Below, one piece after another: positions 20,181 through 28,721 of a stretch of 64,000 bases of DNA. This DNA comes from an uncultured Chthonomonas sp. Its GTDB lineage: Bacteria > Armatimonadota > Chthonomonadetes > Chthonomonadales > Chthonomonadaceae. A program made the position numbers and the translations under genes. Numbering within the stretch: position 1 is the first letter of the stretch; every line of letters starts with the position of its first letter. The stretch covers positions 1 to 64,000 of the forward strand of contig CAIONQ010000061.1 in NCBI GenBank assembly GCA_903859705.1. The letters are read 5' to 3'. Below the pieces are notes generated by a model, which was not told the DNA's origin, ran no database searches, and worked only from the letters and a program-made list of their open reading frames with translations.

Positions 20181-21206
20181 ATGGGCGAGATTGGAATTGG
20201 CGTTTTCGGCACAGGCTGGGTGGCAGGAGAGCATATCAAATCCTTCCAGAAGGTAGAGGGCGTGCGTGTTCTGGGCCTTGGCAGCCGAACGGTTGAGGGC
20301 GCCAGAGCCAAAGCAGCAGAGGTGGGTGCCACCGATGCAAAGATATTCGCCACCTATGAGGAGATGCTGGCCGACCCGAGCATCCACGCCATTTCGCTCT
20401 GCTCTCCACCACACCTGCATCCAGAGCAGACTGTGCTGGCGGCCGAGGCTGGCAAACATATTTTGATTGAGAAGGCCGTTGCAAACGATGCCGCATCGCT
20501 TAGCAAAATGGTGAAAGCCGTTGAGAAAGCGGGCGTTAAGACAGTTGTAAGTTTTGTGCTGCGTTGGAACCCGGAGTTTCAGCTTATAAAGCAACTGCTG
20601 GCCGATGACACCGTTGGCAATATTTTTTATGCCGAGGTTGATTACTGGCACAATATTGGCCCACAGTATGGCCAGTACCGGTGGAATGTAAAGAAAGATA
20701 TAGCAGGCTCTTCATGGTTAAGCGCTGGCTGCCATGCTGTTGATGCAATGCGCTGGTTTGTTGGATCGGAGATTGCTGAGGTTACAGCGTACTCCAACAA
20801 AATCAATCAGGAGTATGAGTATGATACCAATGCCATCGCTGCCGTTAAGTTTGAAAGCGGTGCCATCGGCAAGCTATCAGTATCTTTTGATGTAAAAGCG
20901 CCATATGCCTTTAATGTCGACCTATTGGGAGATAAGGGCACGATCCGAGACAACCATGTGTACTCCAAGGCGAAGTTCCCTGGCCAAACTGATTGGTCGA
21001 CAATACCCACCATTCGGCCAGACAGTGGTGACGTTTCTCATCACCCATTTGACGGCCAGATAAGCCACTTCATAGATTGCATTCGAACAGGCGTAGAGTC
21101 ACATGTTAACCTTGCAGATGCTGCCAAGACTCATGCGGTTTGTTACGCCCTGGAAACGAGCGCAACGGAAGGACGGCAGGTTAAGCTCTCGGAGATAGTT
21201 TACTAG
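20181..21206 (+). CDS. Gfo/Idh/MocA family oxidoreductase
   Basis: Cytoplasmic 341-residue NAD(P)-dependent dehydrogenase-like protein. It shows a canonical nucleotide-binding turn (IGVFGTGWVAGEH), the catalytic-Lys motif as LIEKAVAN, and the C-terminal domain with WLSAGCHAVDAMRW, where the His is probably substrate-side. A strong ribosome site (AAGGAGGAA) precedes the ATG. It lies 70 nt after the NagB-like gene, completing an LmbE - NagB-like - Gfo run that suggests amino-sugar or aminodeoxy-sugar metabolism. The exact substrate is unknown. Confidence 0.92.
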   Translation: MGEIGIGVFGTGWVAGEHIKSFQKVEGVRVLGLGSRTVEGARAKAAEVGATDAKIFATYEEMLADPSIHAISLCSPPHLHPEQTVLAAEAGKHILIEKAVANDAASLSKMVKAVEKAGVKTVVSFVLRWNPEFQLIKQLLADDTVGNIFYAEVDYWHNIGPQYGQYRWNVKKDIAGSSWLSAGCHAVDAMRWFVGSEIAEVTAYSNKINQEYEYDTNAIAAVKFESGAIGKLSVSFDVKAPYAFNVDLLGDKGTIRDNHVYSKAKFPGQTDWSTIPTIRPDSGDVSHHPFDGQISHFIDCIRTGVESHVNLADAAKTHAVCYALETSATEGRQVKLSEIVY

Positions 21207-21223
21207 AACGGGTATCTCGGCCG

Positions 21224-22351
21224 CTACAACTGCAGCAGAGCATCAATATCTGGAGCAGGAATAAGCGGCAGAGGAATTCTGATACCCTCTTTTGCAGATA
21301 CAAAGGCGGCGTGTACCGCCTCCATGGCACCGCGGGCTGCCAGGAGGCGTTGCACGCCGTCCTCTTTATTTTTTAGCAATTGCAGCCCGGCGAGCAATGC
21401 TCTTTCGTTTCGGTACGAAGTGCTTTCAATATCCACTTCTGTGGAGTAGAGTGTTTTTGGCCGGGAACCTGTACGGTGAAGATATAACTCAGGGCCGTTA
21501 ACTGTAGCACCCGTTTCTCCATGGCTTAACACCATCTCAAGGATGCCGCGCTCACCAGCAAATAAGTAACGCTCGTAGGGATGTACAGACCGAGATAGCT
21601 TGAGTAGGTGTGTGCTTTGCCCATTATCGTGACCAGCAATGATGTTGGCAATGGGGTCTGTTTGCCGCCGCCCCACCATATCAGCATGCTGAGGCAGATC
21701 GAAGTCTGCATTTACTGATCTTGGTCCACCTAACACCTCCATGGCGTAATCCATTGAGCGGAAGGCAACTATCTGCAGCATATCGTACCAATCTGCACCC
21801 GTTGGAATCAATCCACTTTCAAGGCATGCCGCAGGATTTAGCGGCATACTGATTTCAGACTTCAAACGGAGTGGGGTGCCAATCGCCCCGGCTTCTATGG
21901 AACTCAGCGCAACCTTATACACCTCTTCGCACCTGTGCAGTAGCAGAGGCACAAGTGCAGCGGAGTTGGCGCGGCCGAGCATTGCAGCAGAATCAAGAGC
22001 GTTTAGTGAAACGGCGTTAGGAAACTCGGTAAGAACCGAAACACCCTCTTCCAAAAAGGTTTCTGCAACAGAAATGCGCTGTGAAAAGGCTGCAGAAACC
22101 ACAACTGCATCCAGCTGCGGTGCACCAAGCAGGAGCTGATCTGGCGTTGCAAATACCGGCGGTTTGCCCGGCAACTCGCGGGACCATGCCCTGCCGTTAC
22201 GCGCATCCTCATCCACAATACCGGCGATTTGTACCTGCCCTCCGGATATTAGAGACAGAGCACGGCCAAACCGTAACCGCGCCGCAGTAGCGCCAAAAAT
22301 CCCGATGTGCAATGGCCTATCTGGCAGTAATACTGAGCTGGAGATTGGCAT
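21224..22351 (-). CDS. Divergent Gfo/Idh-like protein with degenerate motifs
   Basis: A 375-residue protein with the overall layout of Gfo/Idh/MocA: N-terminal Rossmann-like fold (IGIFGATAARLRFGRAL) and an alpha/beta C-terminal domain. The nucleotide turn lacks the normal GxGxxG, and the EKP position reads TEFPNAVS, so the catalytic Lys is missing. It may bind a nucleotide sugar without redox chemistry, or be a regulatory or decayed copy; no stop or frameshift interrupts it. It is convergent with the preceding Gfo gene, with 17 nt between stops. No clear ribosome site was seen before ATG 22351. Confidence 0.72.
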   Translation of the reverse strand: MPISSSVLLPDRPLHIGIFGATAARLRFGRALSLISGGQVQIAGIVDEDARNGRAWSRELPGKPPVFATPDQLLLGAPQLDAVVVSAAFSQRISVAETFLEEGVSVLTEFPNAVSLNALDSAAMLGRANSAALVPLLLHRCEEVYKVALSSIEAGAIGTPLRLKSEISMPLNPAACLESGLIPTGADWYDMLQIVAFRSMDYAMEVLGGPRSVNADFDLPQHADMVGRRQTDPIANIIAGHDNGQSTHLLKLSRSVHPYERYLFAGERGILEMVLSHGETGATVNGPELYLHRTGSRPKTLYSTEVDIESTSYRNERALLAGLQLLKNKEDGVQRLLAARGAMEAVHAAFVSAKEGIRIPLPLIPAPDIDALLQL

Positions 22352-22420
22352 GTGAAGAGGTGCCTGAAAGAAATAACAGACAACACAGGCCGAAGTCTGC
22401 GTAAGAAGTTCTGACGGCTT

Positions 22421-23152
22421 TTAGCGCTTCTGGATGATGAGCCGGACAAAGCGCGGCAACAGCATCACTTTTGTTATCTTCTTAGGGTTGCTAAGCACAC
22501 GCCACAACCACTCCAGCGCAAGCTTTTGCATAATACGAGGTGCCCGACGTACTGTGCCGGAAAGGACATCCAAAGTGCCACCCACACCTATTAGCATGGA
22601 AGCATTCAGTTTGTCACGGTTAGCATCAATCCACTTTTCCTGACGTGGAATACCCATGGCAACTGCCACCACATCTGCCTGGCTGTCGCGGATCATTTGC
22701 ACGATAGAATCGGCTTCTGCTTCGGTATAAAAACCGCTGCGCGTGCCAACGATCTGAGCGCCGGGATACTTATTGCGCATGCACTCAGCTGCCTGATCGG
22801 CCACACCTGGGGCGGCGCCAAAGAAGAATATGCGATATCCATTGGCGGCAGAAAGGCGGCACAGGTTATCCACAATATCTACACCAGAAACGCGCTCTTT
22901 AAGTGTAGTTCCTTTGCGGCCAGCTGCCCAGAGTATTCCAACACTATCCGGAGTAACCAGATCTGCCTTGCCTATAATTCTGCGCAGATCAGGATCATCC
23001 TGAGCCATTACCAGCATAGAGGCATCGGCGGTGACCACGTGGTGCGGTGTTTTCGCCTTTATATATCCATCAATGGTATTCAGAGCCGATTCCATTGTGA
23101 CATCGTGGACGGGAACATCAAGAATTCGGACAGATGAGTTTGTGGTCGGCAT
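22421..23152 (-). CDS. WecG/TagA/CpsF-family glycosyltransferase
   Basis: GT26-type enzyme of 243 residues that transfers an N-acetylated aminosugar such as ManNAc or ManNAcA onto a lipid-linked acceptor in capsule, teichoic or enterobacterial-antigen synthesis; cytoplasmic and membrane-associated. The family marks are present: VTPDSVGIL, RVSGVDIV, FFFGAAPG, GIPRQEKW and GVGGTLDVLSG followed by RRAPR. The basic hydrophobic C-terminus (VMLLPRFVRLIIQKR) fits membrane contact. It is solitary, with no flippase or polymerase alongside, although the exosortase/EpsI pair lies about 4 kb away. Confidence 0.93.
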   Translation of the reverse strand: MPTTNSSVRILDVPVHDVTMESALNTIDGYIKAKTPHHVVTADASMLVMAQDDPDLRRIIGKADLVTPDSVGILWAAGRKGTTLKERVSGVDIVDNLCRLSAANGYRIFFFGAAPGVADQAAECMRNKYPGAQIVGTRSGFYTEAEADSIVQMIRDSQADVVAVAMGIPRQEKWIDANRDKLNASMLIGVGGTLDVLSGTVRRAPRIMQKLALEWLWRVLSNPKKITKVMLLPRFVRLIIQKR

Positions 23153-23361
23153 AAGCGTGGCGTAAGTTGAAATATTGCGGGGATGGGCTACCGGTGAAAT
23201 AGAGTGTCAACGAGCACATTTTTCGTGCCCCCCGCAAACCGAAGCCGAATCCCAATCTACGCAAGTATACCTCATTGGAGGTTCCGCTATAGGCAGTGAA
23301 AGGCAACCACATTATGTTGTTACTTACCGGGTTAAATTCGGTAATTCATGCTGGCAAACAA

Positions 23362-24375
23362 TCATAATTCGAGTTCGGCAAGGCTATTCGCCGAAATTAG
23401 CTTAACTGCAATGGTTTCCGCACGTTCTGTTGACAGTGCCATCACCTTGTCCTGAATATCCGGTGGCAATACGGCAAACTTGGAATTGATGAGCGCCAGT
23501 ACAAGGGAATGAAGAGCTTCCCTTCGGCCTTCTAGTTTGCCTTCCAGCTTGCCTTCCAGTTTGCCTTCCAGTTTGCCTTCTTCTCGCCCCTTTGCGATAT
23601 AACGCTTCTGCATTGGAGATAGAGTATCCATGGTATGTTGCTCCTCGTACAAACTTATCCTGGATTCGAATAGCGTTTCAAAATCTGAGTTTTGCGGCAT
23701 AAGCCAGTCGATAAATTGAATGAGCAGAGAAATACTTTCTGTCGAGTAACCCTTTGAATACAGCAGTTCAGCTATTCTCAACTTCCATTCGAGCCGTGTT
23801 TCAGGATTGCCATGCGTTTCGAGCGACTTCAGGTGCGCCATCACAACCACCGCGAAAGGGTTATCGCTCGACTCAAGCGTCGACCAGTGGTTCCCGTAAT
23901 CTAAGAGCTTGGCTATTGGAAATTGCATGTGGGAGCTGTAGTTTCCAAAAGTATAGCTATAGGCTGCCGGTTTCCAATCGGGACTGCTATCCCCAAGGAT
24001 TGCAAGTGTTGCCACTTGCTCTCGCAATATCGAGTAGATAGTCGTGTTGTAATTATACAACCGTTGAATGATATCTTGGTCCACTTGATGCTGGAACTCC
24101 ATGTGGATTAGTACCCTGGTTAATGTGCCATCCAACGTGCGTACCCTGGCCAATTTGTCCACGGAATTCTTGCCGATTTTAGCCTTGCGCTTAACCTGCC
24201 TGAACTCCTGTTCCAGAAACACAGCCGGGTAAGTCCAATCGATGAGAGCATGTATCTCTGGAAATAGCATCTGCATAAACGGGCCAAAGAACTGCTGAAT
24301 TGCTTCTTTCCACGCGCCATCCCAATCAACGCGGGGATCCTTTTCAGACTGTTTGCGCTGTGATCTTGAAGTCAT
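23362..24375 (-). CDS. Rpn-family recombination-promoting nuclease/putative transposase
   Basis: A PD-(D/E)XK nuclease-like protein of 337 residues related to the E. coli Rpn proteins and to the old transposase_31 group. The conserved start is DWDGAWKEAIQQFFGPFMQM, followed by the nuclease core with VLIHMEFQHQVDQD. The linker holds a tandem GKLE repeat, then a C-terminal helical tail like DUF4351 (LISANSLAELEL). Rpn proteins cut DNA and promote RecA-independent recombination, and are often lineage-expanded and horizontally acquired. ATG 24375 is chosen; an upstream TTG at 24420 would add 15 residues. No inverted repeats or partner gene mark a mobile unit. Confidence 0.85.
   Translation of the reverse strand: MTSRSQRKQSEKDPRVDWDGAWKEAIQQFFGPFMQMLFPEIHALIDWTYPAVFLEQEFRQVKRKAKIGKNSVDKLARVRTLDGTLTRVLIHMEFQHQVDQDIIQRLYNYNTTIYSILREQVATLAILGDSSPDWKPAAYSYTFGNYSSHMQFPIAKLLDYGNHWSTLESSDNPFAVVVMAHLKSLETHGNPETRLEWKLRIAELLYSKGYSTESISLLIQFIDWLMPQNSDFETLFESRISLYEEQHTMDTLSPMQKRYIAKGREEGKLEGKLEGKLEGKLEGRREALHSLVLALINSKFAVLPPDIQDKVMALSTERAETIAVKLISANSLAELEL
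23528..23575. repeat. 12-bp tandem repeat coding for GKLE units
   Basis: Four head-to-tail copies of a CCTTCCAGTTTG-like unit (two with single substitutions) plus a partial fifth, inside the Rpn-like gene. They keep the frame and encode four Gly-Lys-Leu-Glu repeats, probably a charged helix. Such repeats commonly change copy number by slippage. Confidence 0.9.
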
Positions 24376-24438
24376 CGGCCTGGATACCTTTGCATGCTGG
24401 GTGAAAATAGCTCGACGCAAATTGGAAAAGTATACTTA

Positions 24439-24491
24439 ATAACACATAATAAAGTCTACATAATTGGAATAGTCTATTTGTTATGTGTTAT
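24439..24491. repeat. Inverted repeat upstream of the Rpn-like gene
   Basis: Arms ATAACACATAA (24439-24449) and TTATGTGTTAT (24481-24491) are perfect over 11 bp with 31 nt between. It lies in the AT-rich spacer between the Rpn-like gene and nusB, and could be an operator, a hairpin or a mobile-element scar. The rest of this spacer up to nusB shows only a short GCCGC/GCGGC hairpin near 24690. Confidence 0.55.
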
Positions 24492-24732
24492 AGGTCGGTG
24501 TATAGATAGAAAATACAAGCACCACTATAGCTCGTGAATACAGTATGTATATGCGAAATGCCTGGATGACATGAGTGTTTCAGAACGGTGGGTAACCGCG
24601 CAATCCTGCTGAATGTTTACCAACCGCTATGCCTACCGTAAAAAGCGGACGCGCAAGGGCTGGAAATAGCGCATACTATACAGAAGGCCGCTAAAGCGGC
24701 GACAATGCTTTATTTGCTTGAAGGAGTATGTA

Positions 24733-25857
24733 GTGATCAGTTCGAGGCGCCTTGCCCGTGAATGGGCCCTCAAAATCCTGTATCAGGTTGACGTAGGTAA
24801 GGTATCGCTGCAAGAGGCCAGAGATAGCGCTATGGAGCGCCTCCGGATGGAGTTTGTGCAGCGTGGATCTCGTACCGCTTCTGGTTCAACAGCAGAACTG
24901 CTGAGCATCAGCCTGGTAACTGGTGCCCTGGTTCCTCACCTTACCCAGATGCGCCCGGCAGTAGAGCGTGCGATATTGCTTTCGATAGACAGGGCCTTTG
25001 AGGCACTCCCCTATCTGCAAGAATCTTACTTCGAAACCTCCTACCGCAATAAGGTTAAGGGCTCACGCCTTCAACCTTCTCACCTGTTGCTGCCCCCATC
25101 AGAGCAGCCAGTTTATGGCAAGGATGAGGCGACTGCAGCGGGTCTTACCGGTACTGAGCGCGGCCTGTTACAGGAGTTTATGCGAACGGTATCCGAAGGG
25201 TTACCCCCAATGATGCAGCGCGAAATGCGGCGTGCTGCACGCAGCACTGCAGGTGCGGTTTATCAGGATCGGTCTGAAGGTGACTATTCAGAGGCAACCT
25301 TAATTAGCCGAAGGCGCACACTTGTTTCAGAATCTCAAGAGCGCTGGGAAAAAGTATCCCAGCAGGTTCAGAAACAGGTTGCTGAGTGGCTGCACGTAGG
25401 TAGTTTCACGGTGCGCATTATTAATGCCATGGAGCAGAATCAGACGCAGGTAGATGAAGTACTGGAAGCACTCTCTTCCGGATGGAAGCTGGAGCGCCAG
25501 GTTGCGGTAGACCGCAATATCATGCGGCTTGCCGCGATGGAAATGCTTTGCTTGCCTGAGATCCCTGCCAGTGTATCCATCAATGAAGCCGTAGAGTTAG
25601 CTAAGAAGTACAGTACCTCTGAATCTGGCCGATTTGTGAATGGCGTGCTTGGCGCGCTCGAAGCTAGAACCGGCAGCAAAGTCGGCTTGCCGGTGGCAGG
25701 TGCAGACTTACTGCCAGATTTGGATGAACTTACAGACGATTTGATTGAGCTATCCGATGGCATGGATGACTATCTGGAGGCTGAAGCAGCTGTTTCTATT
25801 GAAGAAGCGCTTGCCGCCGCACAATCAGATTCCGATCCAGATTTAGATTCCGACTAA
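24733..25857 (+). CDS. nusB: NusB-family antitermination factor with large internal insertion
   Basis: NusB binds boxA RNA with S10 (NusE) in rRNA antitermination. The first helix (SRRLAREWALKILYQVD) and the C-terminal half (AVDRNIMRLAAMEML, then SINEAVELAKKYS and GRFVNGVLGAL) are canonical. Between them about 200 residues are inserted, roughly positions 25-225, and an acidic tail (DSDPDLDSD) ends the protein, giving about 374 residues against the usual 130-160. The inserted part is helical and charged and matches nothing I recognise. GTG 24733 is chosen because AAGGAG lies 6 nt upstream. folD follows. Confidence 0.87.
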   Translation: MISSRRLAREWALKILYQVDVGKVSLQEARDSAMERLRMEFVQRGSRTASGSTAELLSISLVTGALVPHLTQMRPAVERAILLSIDRAFEALPYLQESYFETSYRNKVKGSRLQPSHLLLPPSEQPVYGKDEATAAGLTGTERGLLQEFMRTVSEGLPPMMQREMRRAARSTAGAVYQDRSEGDYSEATLISRRRTLVSESQERWEKVSQQVQKQVAEWLHVGSFTVRIINAMEQNQTQVDEVLEALSSGWKLERQVAVDRNIMRLAAMEMLCLPEIPASVSINEAVELAKKYSTSESGRFVNGVLGALEARTGSKVGLPVAGADLLPDLDELTDDLIELSDGMDDYLEAEAAVSIEEALAAAQSDSDPDLDSD

Positions 25858-25968
25858 GTTGGCTGCAGGTTGCCTACCCGGATGCCGTTTGGCGCTGTAA
25901 CTGAGGAGGCGAAGTTGCCAATAATTGCGAGAGAGGCTACGGCCTCTCTGCGGACAGGAGACAACGAA

Positions 25969-26841
25969 ATGGAGAACGTAGAAAAGGGTGGCGCCATGAT
26001 TTTGGATGGTACTGCAACCGCCCGCGTTATCAGAACTGAGATTACAGAAGAGGTTGCCGCACTAAAATCGGCGGGTGGAATTACACCACATCTTGCCGCA
26101 GTGTTGATCGGCGCCGATCCCGCTTCGGAAACCTACGTTTCAATGAAGCAAAAGGCCTGTGGCTGGGTAGGCATGCGCTCTTCAGTTCACAGGTTGCCGG
26201 ATACCGCCACGCAAGAAGAAGCAGAAGCACTGGTGCACAGCCTTAACGCCGATCCGCACATAACCGGCATTCTGGTGCAGCACCCCATTCCCAAGCACTT
26301 GCATGAGCCCAGTGTTCTGGATCAGGTTTCACGGGAAAAAGATGTGGATGGTATTAGCCGCATGAGCCTCGGAGGCCTGATAAACGGCGAGCCAGCGTTC
26401 CCATCCTGTACTCCTGCGGGAATTATTGAGTTGCTAGATAGATACAACATCCCAATATCCGGCAAAAAGGCCGTAGTGGTTGGCAGAAGCATTATTCTAG
26501 GCAAGCCCGTTGCTATGATGCTGCTTAACCGAAATGCTACAGTGACTATCTGCCACAGCAAAACCGAGAATCTGGCAGAAGTAACTTTACAGGCCGATAT
26601 TGTGGTTGCAGCTGTTGGCCGCGCCGAATTGATCACTGGAGAAATGATCAAACCTGGAGCAGCAGTGTTGGATGCTGGCTACAACCGGGTTGTGGGAAAA
26701 GGCCATGATGTGGGTGATGTGGAGTACGACTCTGCATCAAAGGTTGCTGGCTGGATTACTCCTGTGCCGGGCGGCGTAGGCCCAATGACCATTGCCATGC
26801 TTCTGCGTAATACCCTTCTGGCTGCGCAAAACCGTTATTAA
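25969..26841 (+). CDS. folD: Bifunctional methylenetetrahydrofolate dehydrogenase/cyclohydrolase
   Basis: Converts 5,10-methylene-THF to 10-formyl-THF through the methenyl form, supplying purine and formyl-Met synthesis; cytoplasmic homodimer, NADP-dependent. Catalytic segment SETYVSMKQKA contains the Tyr and Lys pair, ILVQHPIP and KDVDGIS match the substrate site with slight changes (usually LPLP and GFH), and the Rossmann region VVGRSIILGKPVAMMLL and the end PVPGGVGPMT are standard. ATG 25969 has AGGAG 8 nt upstream; ATG 25996 is the other candidate. It lies about 110 nt after nusB, probably co-transcribed. Confidence 0.95.
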   Translation: MENVEKGGAMILDGTATARVIRTEITEEVAALKSAGGITPHLAAVLIGADPASETYVSMKQKACGWVGMRSSVHRLPDTATQEEAEALVHSLNADPHITGILVQHPIPKHLHEPSVLDQVSREKDVDGISRMSLGGLINGEPAFPSCTPAGIIELLDRYNIPISGKKAVVVGRSIILGKPVAMMLLNRNATVTICHSKTENLAEVTLQADIVVAAVGRAELITGEMIKPGAAVLDAGYNRVVGKGHDVGDVEYDSASKVAGWITPVPGGVGPMTIAMLLRNTLLAAQNRY

Positions 26842-27462
26842 TTAGCTGCCTTTTTTAATTGCATCTGCCAGGGCATCTGCAAACTGCTGAAGCAGCCCGC
26901 GGGCCCTGGCTCCTACAGTTGTGGGATGTAGTGGTATCCACGCATCGCATGTGTAAATAGGTTTACGGGTTGCAAGGGCTTTTAGTGCTAGCCCTGTTTT
27001 GTCTCTTGCCATCGGGTACGGATCGCCGCCTGGAGCCTGGCACCAGTGCACAACAATCACATCTCCCTCCACCCCCTGAACCAGGCTCAGGCTAAATGCC
27101 GGTTTGTCATCGTGCTTCAGGGTAACCATATTTAATGGGCTGATGCGGCCATCACTATCTGCAATGTATTTTTGAGGGGCGCGAAGGCCATTGATCGTTT
27201 GAATTTGAGCAAAATCCACATGAACAGGGTCTTGATTTCCATTGTGGTACTCAAACGAAATCTGGCGGGGGTAATCGCGCTGATTATCAGCCGGAGGCGG
27301 ATCACCAGGCGAAACCTTCCAATCGCCGATCTGTGTTGGAGGGGCGATAAACGGCGTGCTTCGCGAAACTAATTTGCCGGATGCATACAGGCCGCCTTCC
27401 AATATAAGAAGCACGGCAAGAAGCAGCGCTATCTGGCGACCCAGCGGTGTAATTTGACGCAT
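26842..27462 (-). CDS. EpsI-like exosortase-associated protein
   Basis: A 206-residue protein with one N-terminal signal or anchor helix (QIALLLAVLLILEGGLYASG) and an extracytoplasmic domain typical of the EpsI/exosortase C-terminal-type partner: IGDWKVSPG near the start, then VHWCQAPGGDPY. EpsI-like proteins accompany exosortases in exopolysaccharide-linked protein sorting; their biochemical role is unresolved. Its ATG lies inside the last 34 nt of the exosortase gene with GAGG upstream, so the two are translationally coupled. It converges on folD with abutting stops. Confidence 0.85.
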   Translation of the reverse strand: MRQITPLGRQIALLLAVLLILEGGLYASGKLVSRSTPFIAPPTQIGDWKVSPGDPPPADNQRDYPRQISFEYHNGNQDPVHVDFAQIQTINGLRAPQKYIADSDGRISPLNMVTLKHDDKPAFSLSLVQGVEGDVIVVHWCQAPGGDPYPMARDKTGLALKALATRKPIYTCDAWIPLHPTTVGARARGLLQQFADALADAIKKGS

Positions 27463-28514
27463 TTAAGTCCTCGTGCAATCAGGAAACAGCCAACAGAACC
27501 GATAATCGGCAGAAAGAACCGTGAAATCCCTTCCATGAATATGGCAAGATCTCGATCACTTGCCGCAACAGAGCACAGAAATACAAGGCGCAAGCCCGTT
27601 AGCACCACCAGCCACACCAGCGAGCCTGCCACAACAATCATCTTAGGTGCCGGATGCTTCATACGTACCAGCGATAGATAGCCAACCAGCAGCACCATAC
27701 ACAGCACAATTTCAGAGACACCCAGGCCGGCTTTTTCGGCAAACAGCCGGTACTCAACCCCTTTGGACGTGATTTTAAGGGGCTCACCTTCCAACGGGAT
27801 CTCAGCCTGGACACCCTGATTCGTCATGGCATGCTGCGCAAAACTAAGCACAGAAGGTTGGATTTTATCTTGCAGGGCATCCTGTACTACGCCTGGCATT
27901 GGAATCATTACAAACAGCATTAACAGAGGGTAGATGGCTGCCTGAATTACATACCATCCATGTCTGTACGCGATAATACCGGGCACCGTAAGTGCAAAGC
28001 CAAGCCCCAGCAACGTTGCATCACGAAACCAGAATGCAGGGATATCCACCAGGATTGCCAGGATCAGCAGCATAGACGACCGTGGATCAAGAACAGGCTT
28101 TTCGGTAATCAAAAACTGGAGTACCGTTTTATCCCGCTCTCCCAGCTTCTTTTCCTTAACCCGTGTTCGGCGCTCGTACCGAAGGTACTTTCGGATTGGG
28201 GGAACTTCCGGCAGGATGAGCTTATACCGGGCAAACCAGCACCAAATGAGCGAAATGGGCAGAACAAACACAGCATATGCCTGCATAGACCCATTCAGCA
28301 TCCAACGCCGATACCATATCTGGTAAGCAGGTGCAAATACCAGAACAAGCAGGCCAAGTACAATAATCCACTCAAGACGCAACTCTGGATTGTTGCTCAG
28401 GCGGTCGTAACGGATCTTGGCGAACTGCCACTCAGATACGAGTTGGTTCAGATCGACTTCGGCACGCGGCTTTTTGCGCCTCGAGGCCGTGTTAGAGGCG
28501 GGTGTGTTGGTCAT
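27429..28514 (-). CDS. Exosortase-like membrane protein lacking the catalytic Cys and His
   Basis: A 361-residue polytopic protein with about eight hydrophobic segments and a basic cytoplasmic N-terminus. Topology and the terminal region match exosortase/archaeosortase enzymes, which cleave PEP-CTERM-type sorting signals using Cys, Arg and His. The segment that normally reads EACSGLRS is EKAGLGVSE here, with no Cys; the Arg segment survives as LTGLRLVFL; the later HxxxG-like site is FMEGISRFF without His. It may be an inactive homologue or use another chemistry. The EpsI-like partner overlaps its 3' end. No PEP-CTERM protein was seen in the window. Confidence 0.75.
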   Translation of the reverse strand: MTNTPASNTASRRKKPRAEVDLNQLVSEWQFAKIRYDRLSNNPELRLEWIIVLGLLVLVFAPAYQIWYRRWMLNGSMQAYAVFVLPISLIWCWFARYKLILPEVPPIRKYLRYERRTRVKEKKLGERDKTVLQFLITEKPVLDPRSSMLLILAILVDIPAFWFRDATLLGLGFALTVPGIIAYRHGWYVIQAAIYPLLMLFVMIPMPGVVQDALQDKIQPSVLSFAQHAMTNQGVQAEIPLEGEPLKITSKGVEYRLFAEKAGLGVSEIVLCMVLLVGYLSLVRMKHPAPKMIVVAGSLVWLVVLTGLRLVFLCSVAASDRDLAIFMEGISRFFLPIIGSVGCFLIARGLKCVKLHRWVAR

Positions 28515-28721
28515 AAAAACGGTATGTAATGCGGGGTATTAGCTTGAGATTTGTTCTGGCGATACCGATATTCGGTAGTGCCATCGACATTATTACAATA
28601 CCTATATTGTACGTAATTAATCGCAATTCCGCCAGTGCACAGGCGGCAAGAGACATATTAATAATCGCCCGGCACCATAGTTACCGGGCGAATAACGTGC
28701 ACAAACGTTGTGATAGCGGTA

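Noticed and set aside
23528-23575. CRISPR-like repeats
   Set aside because: Units are contiguous with no spacers and encode part of a protein.
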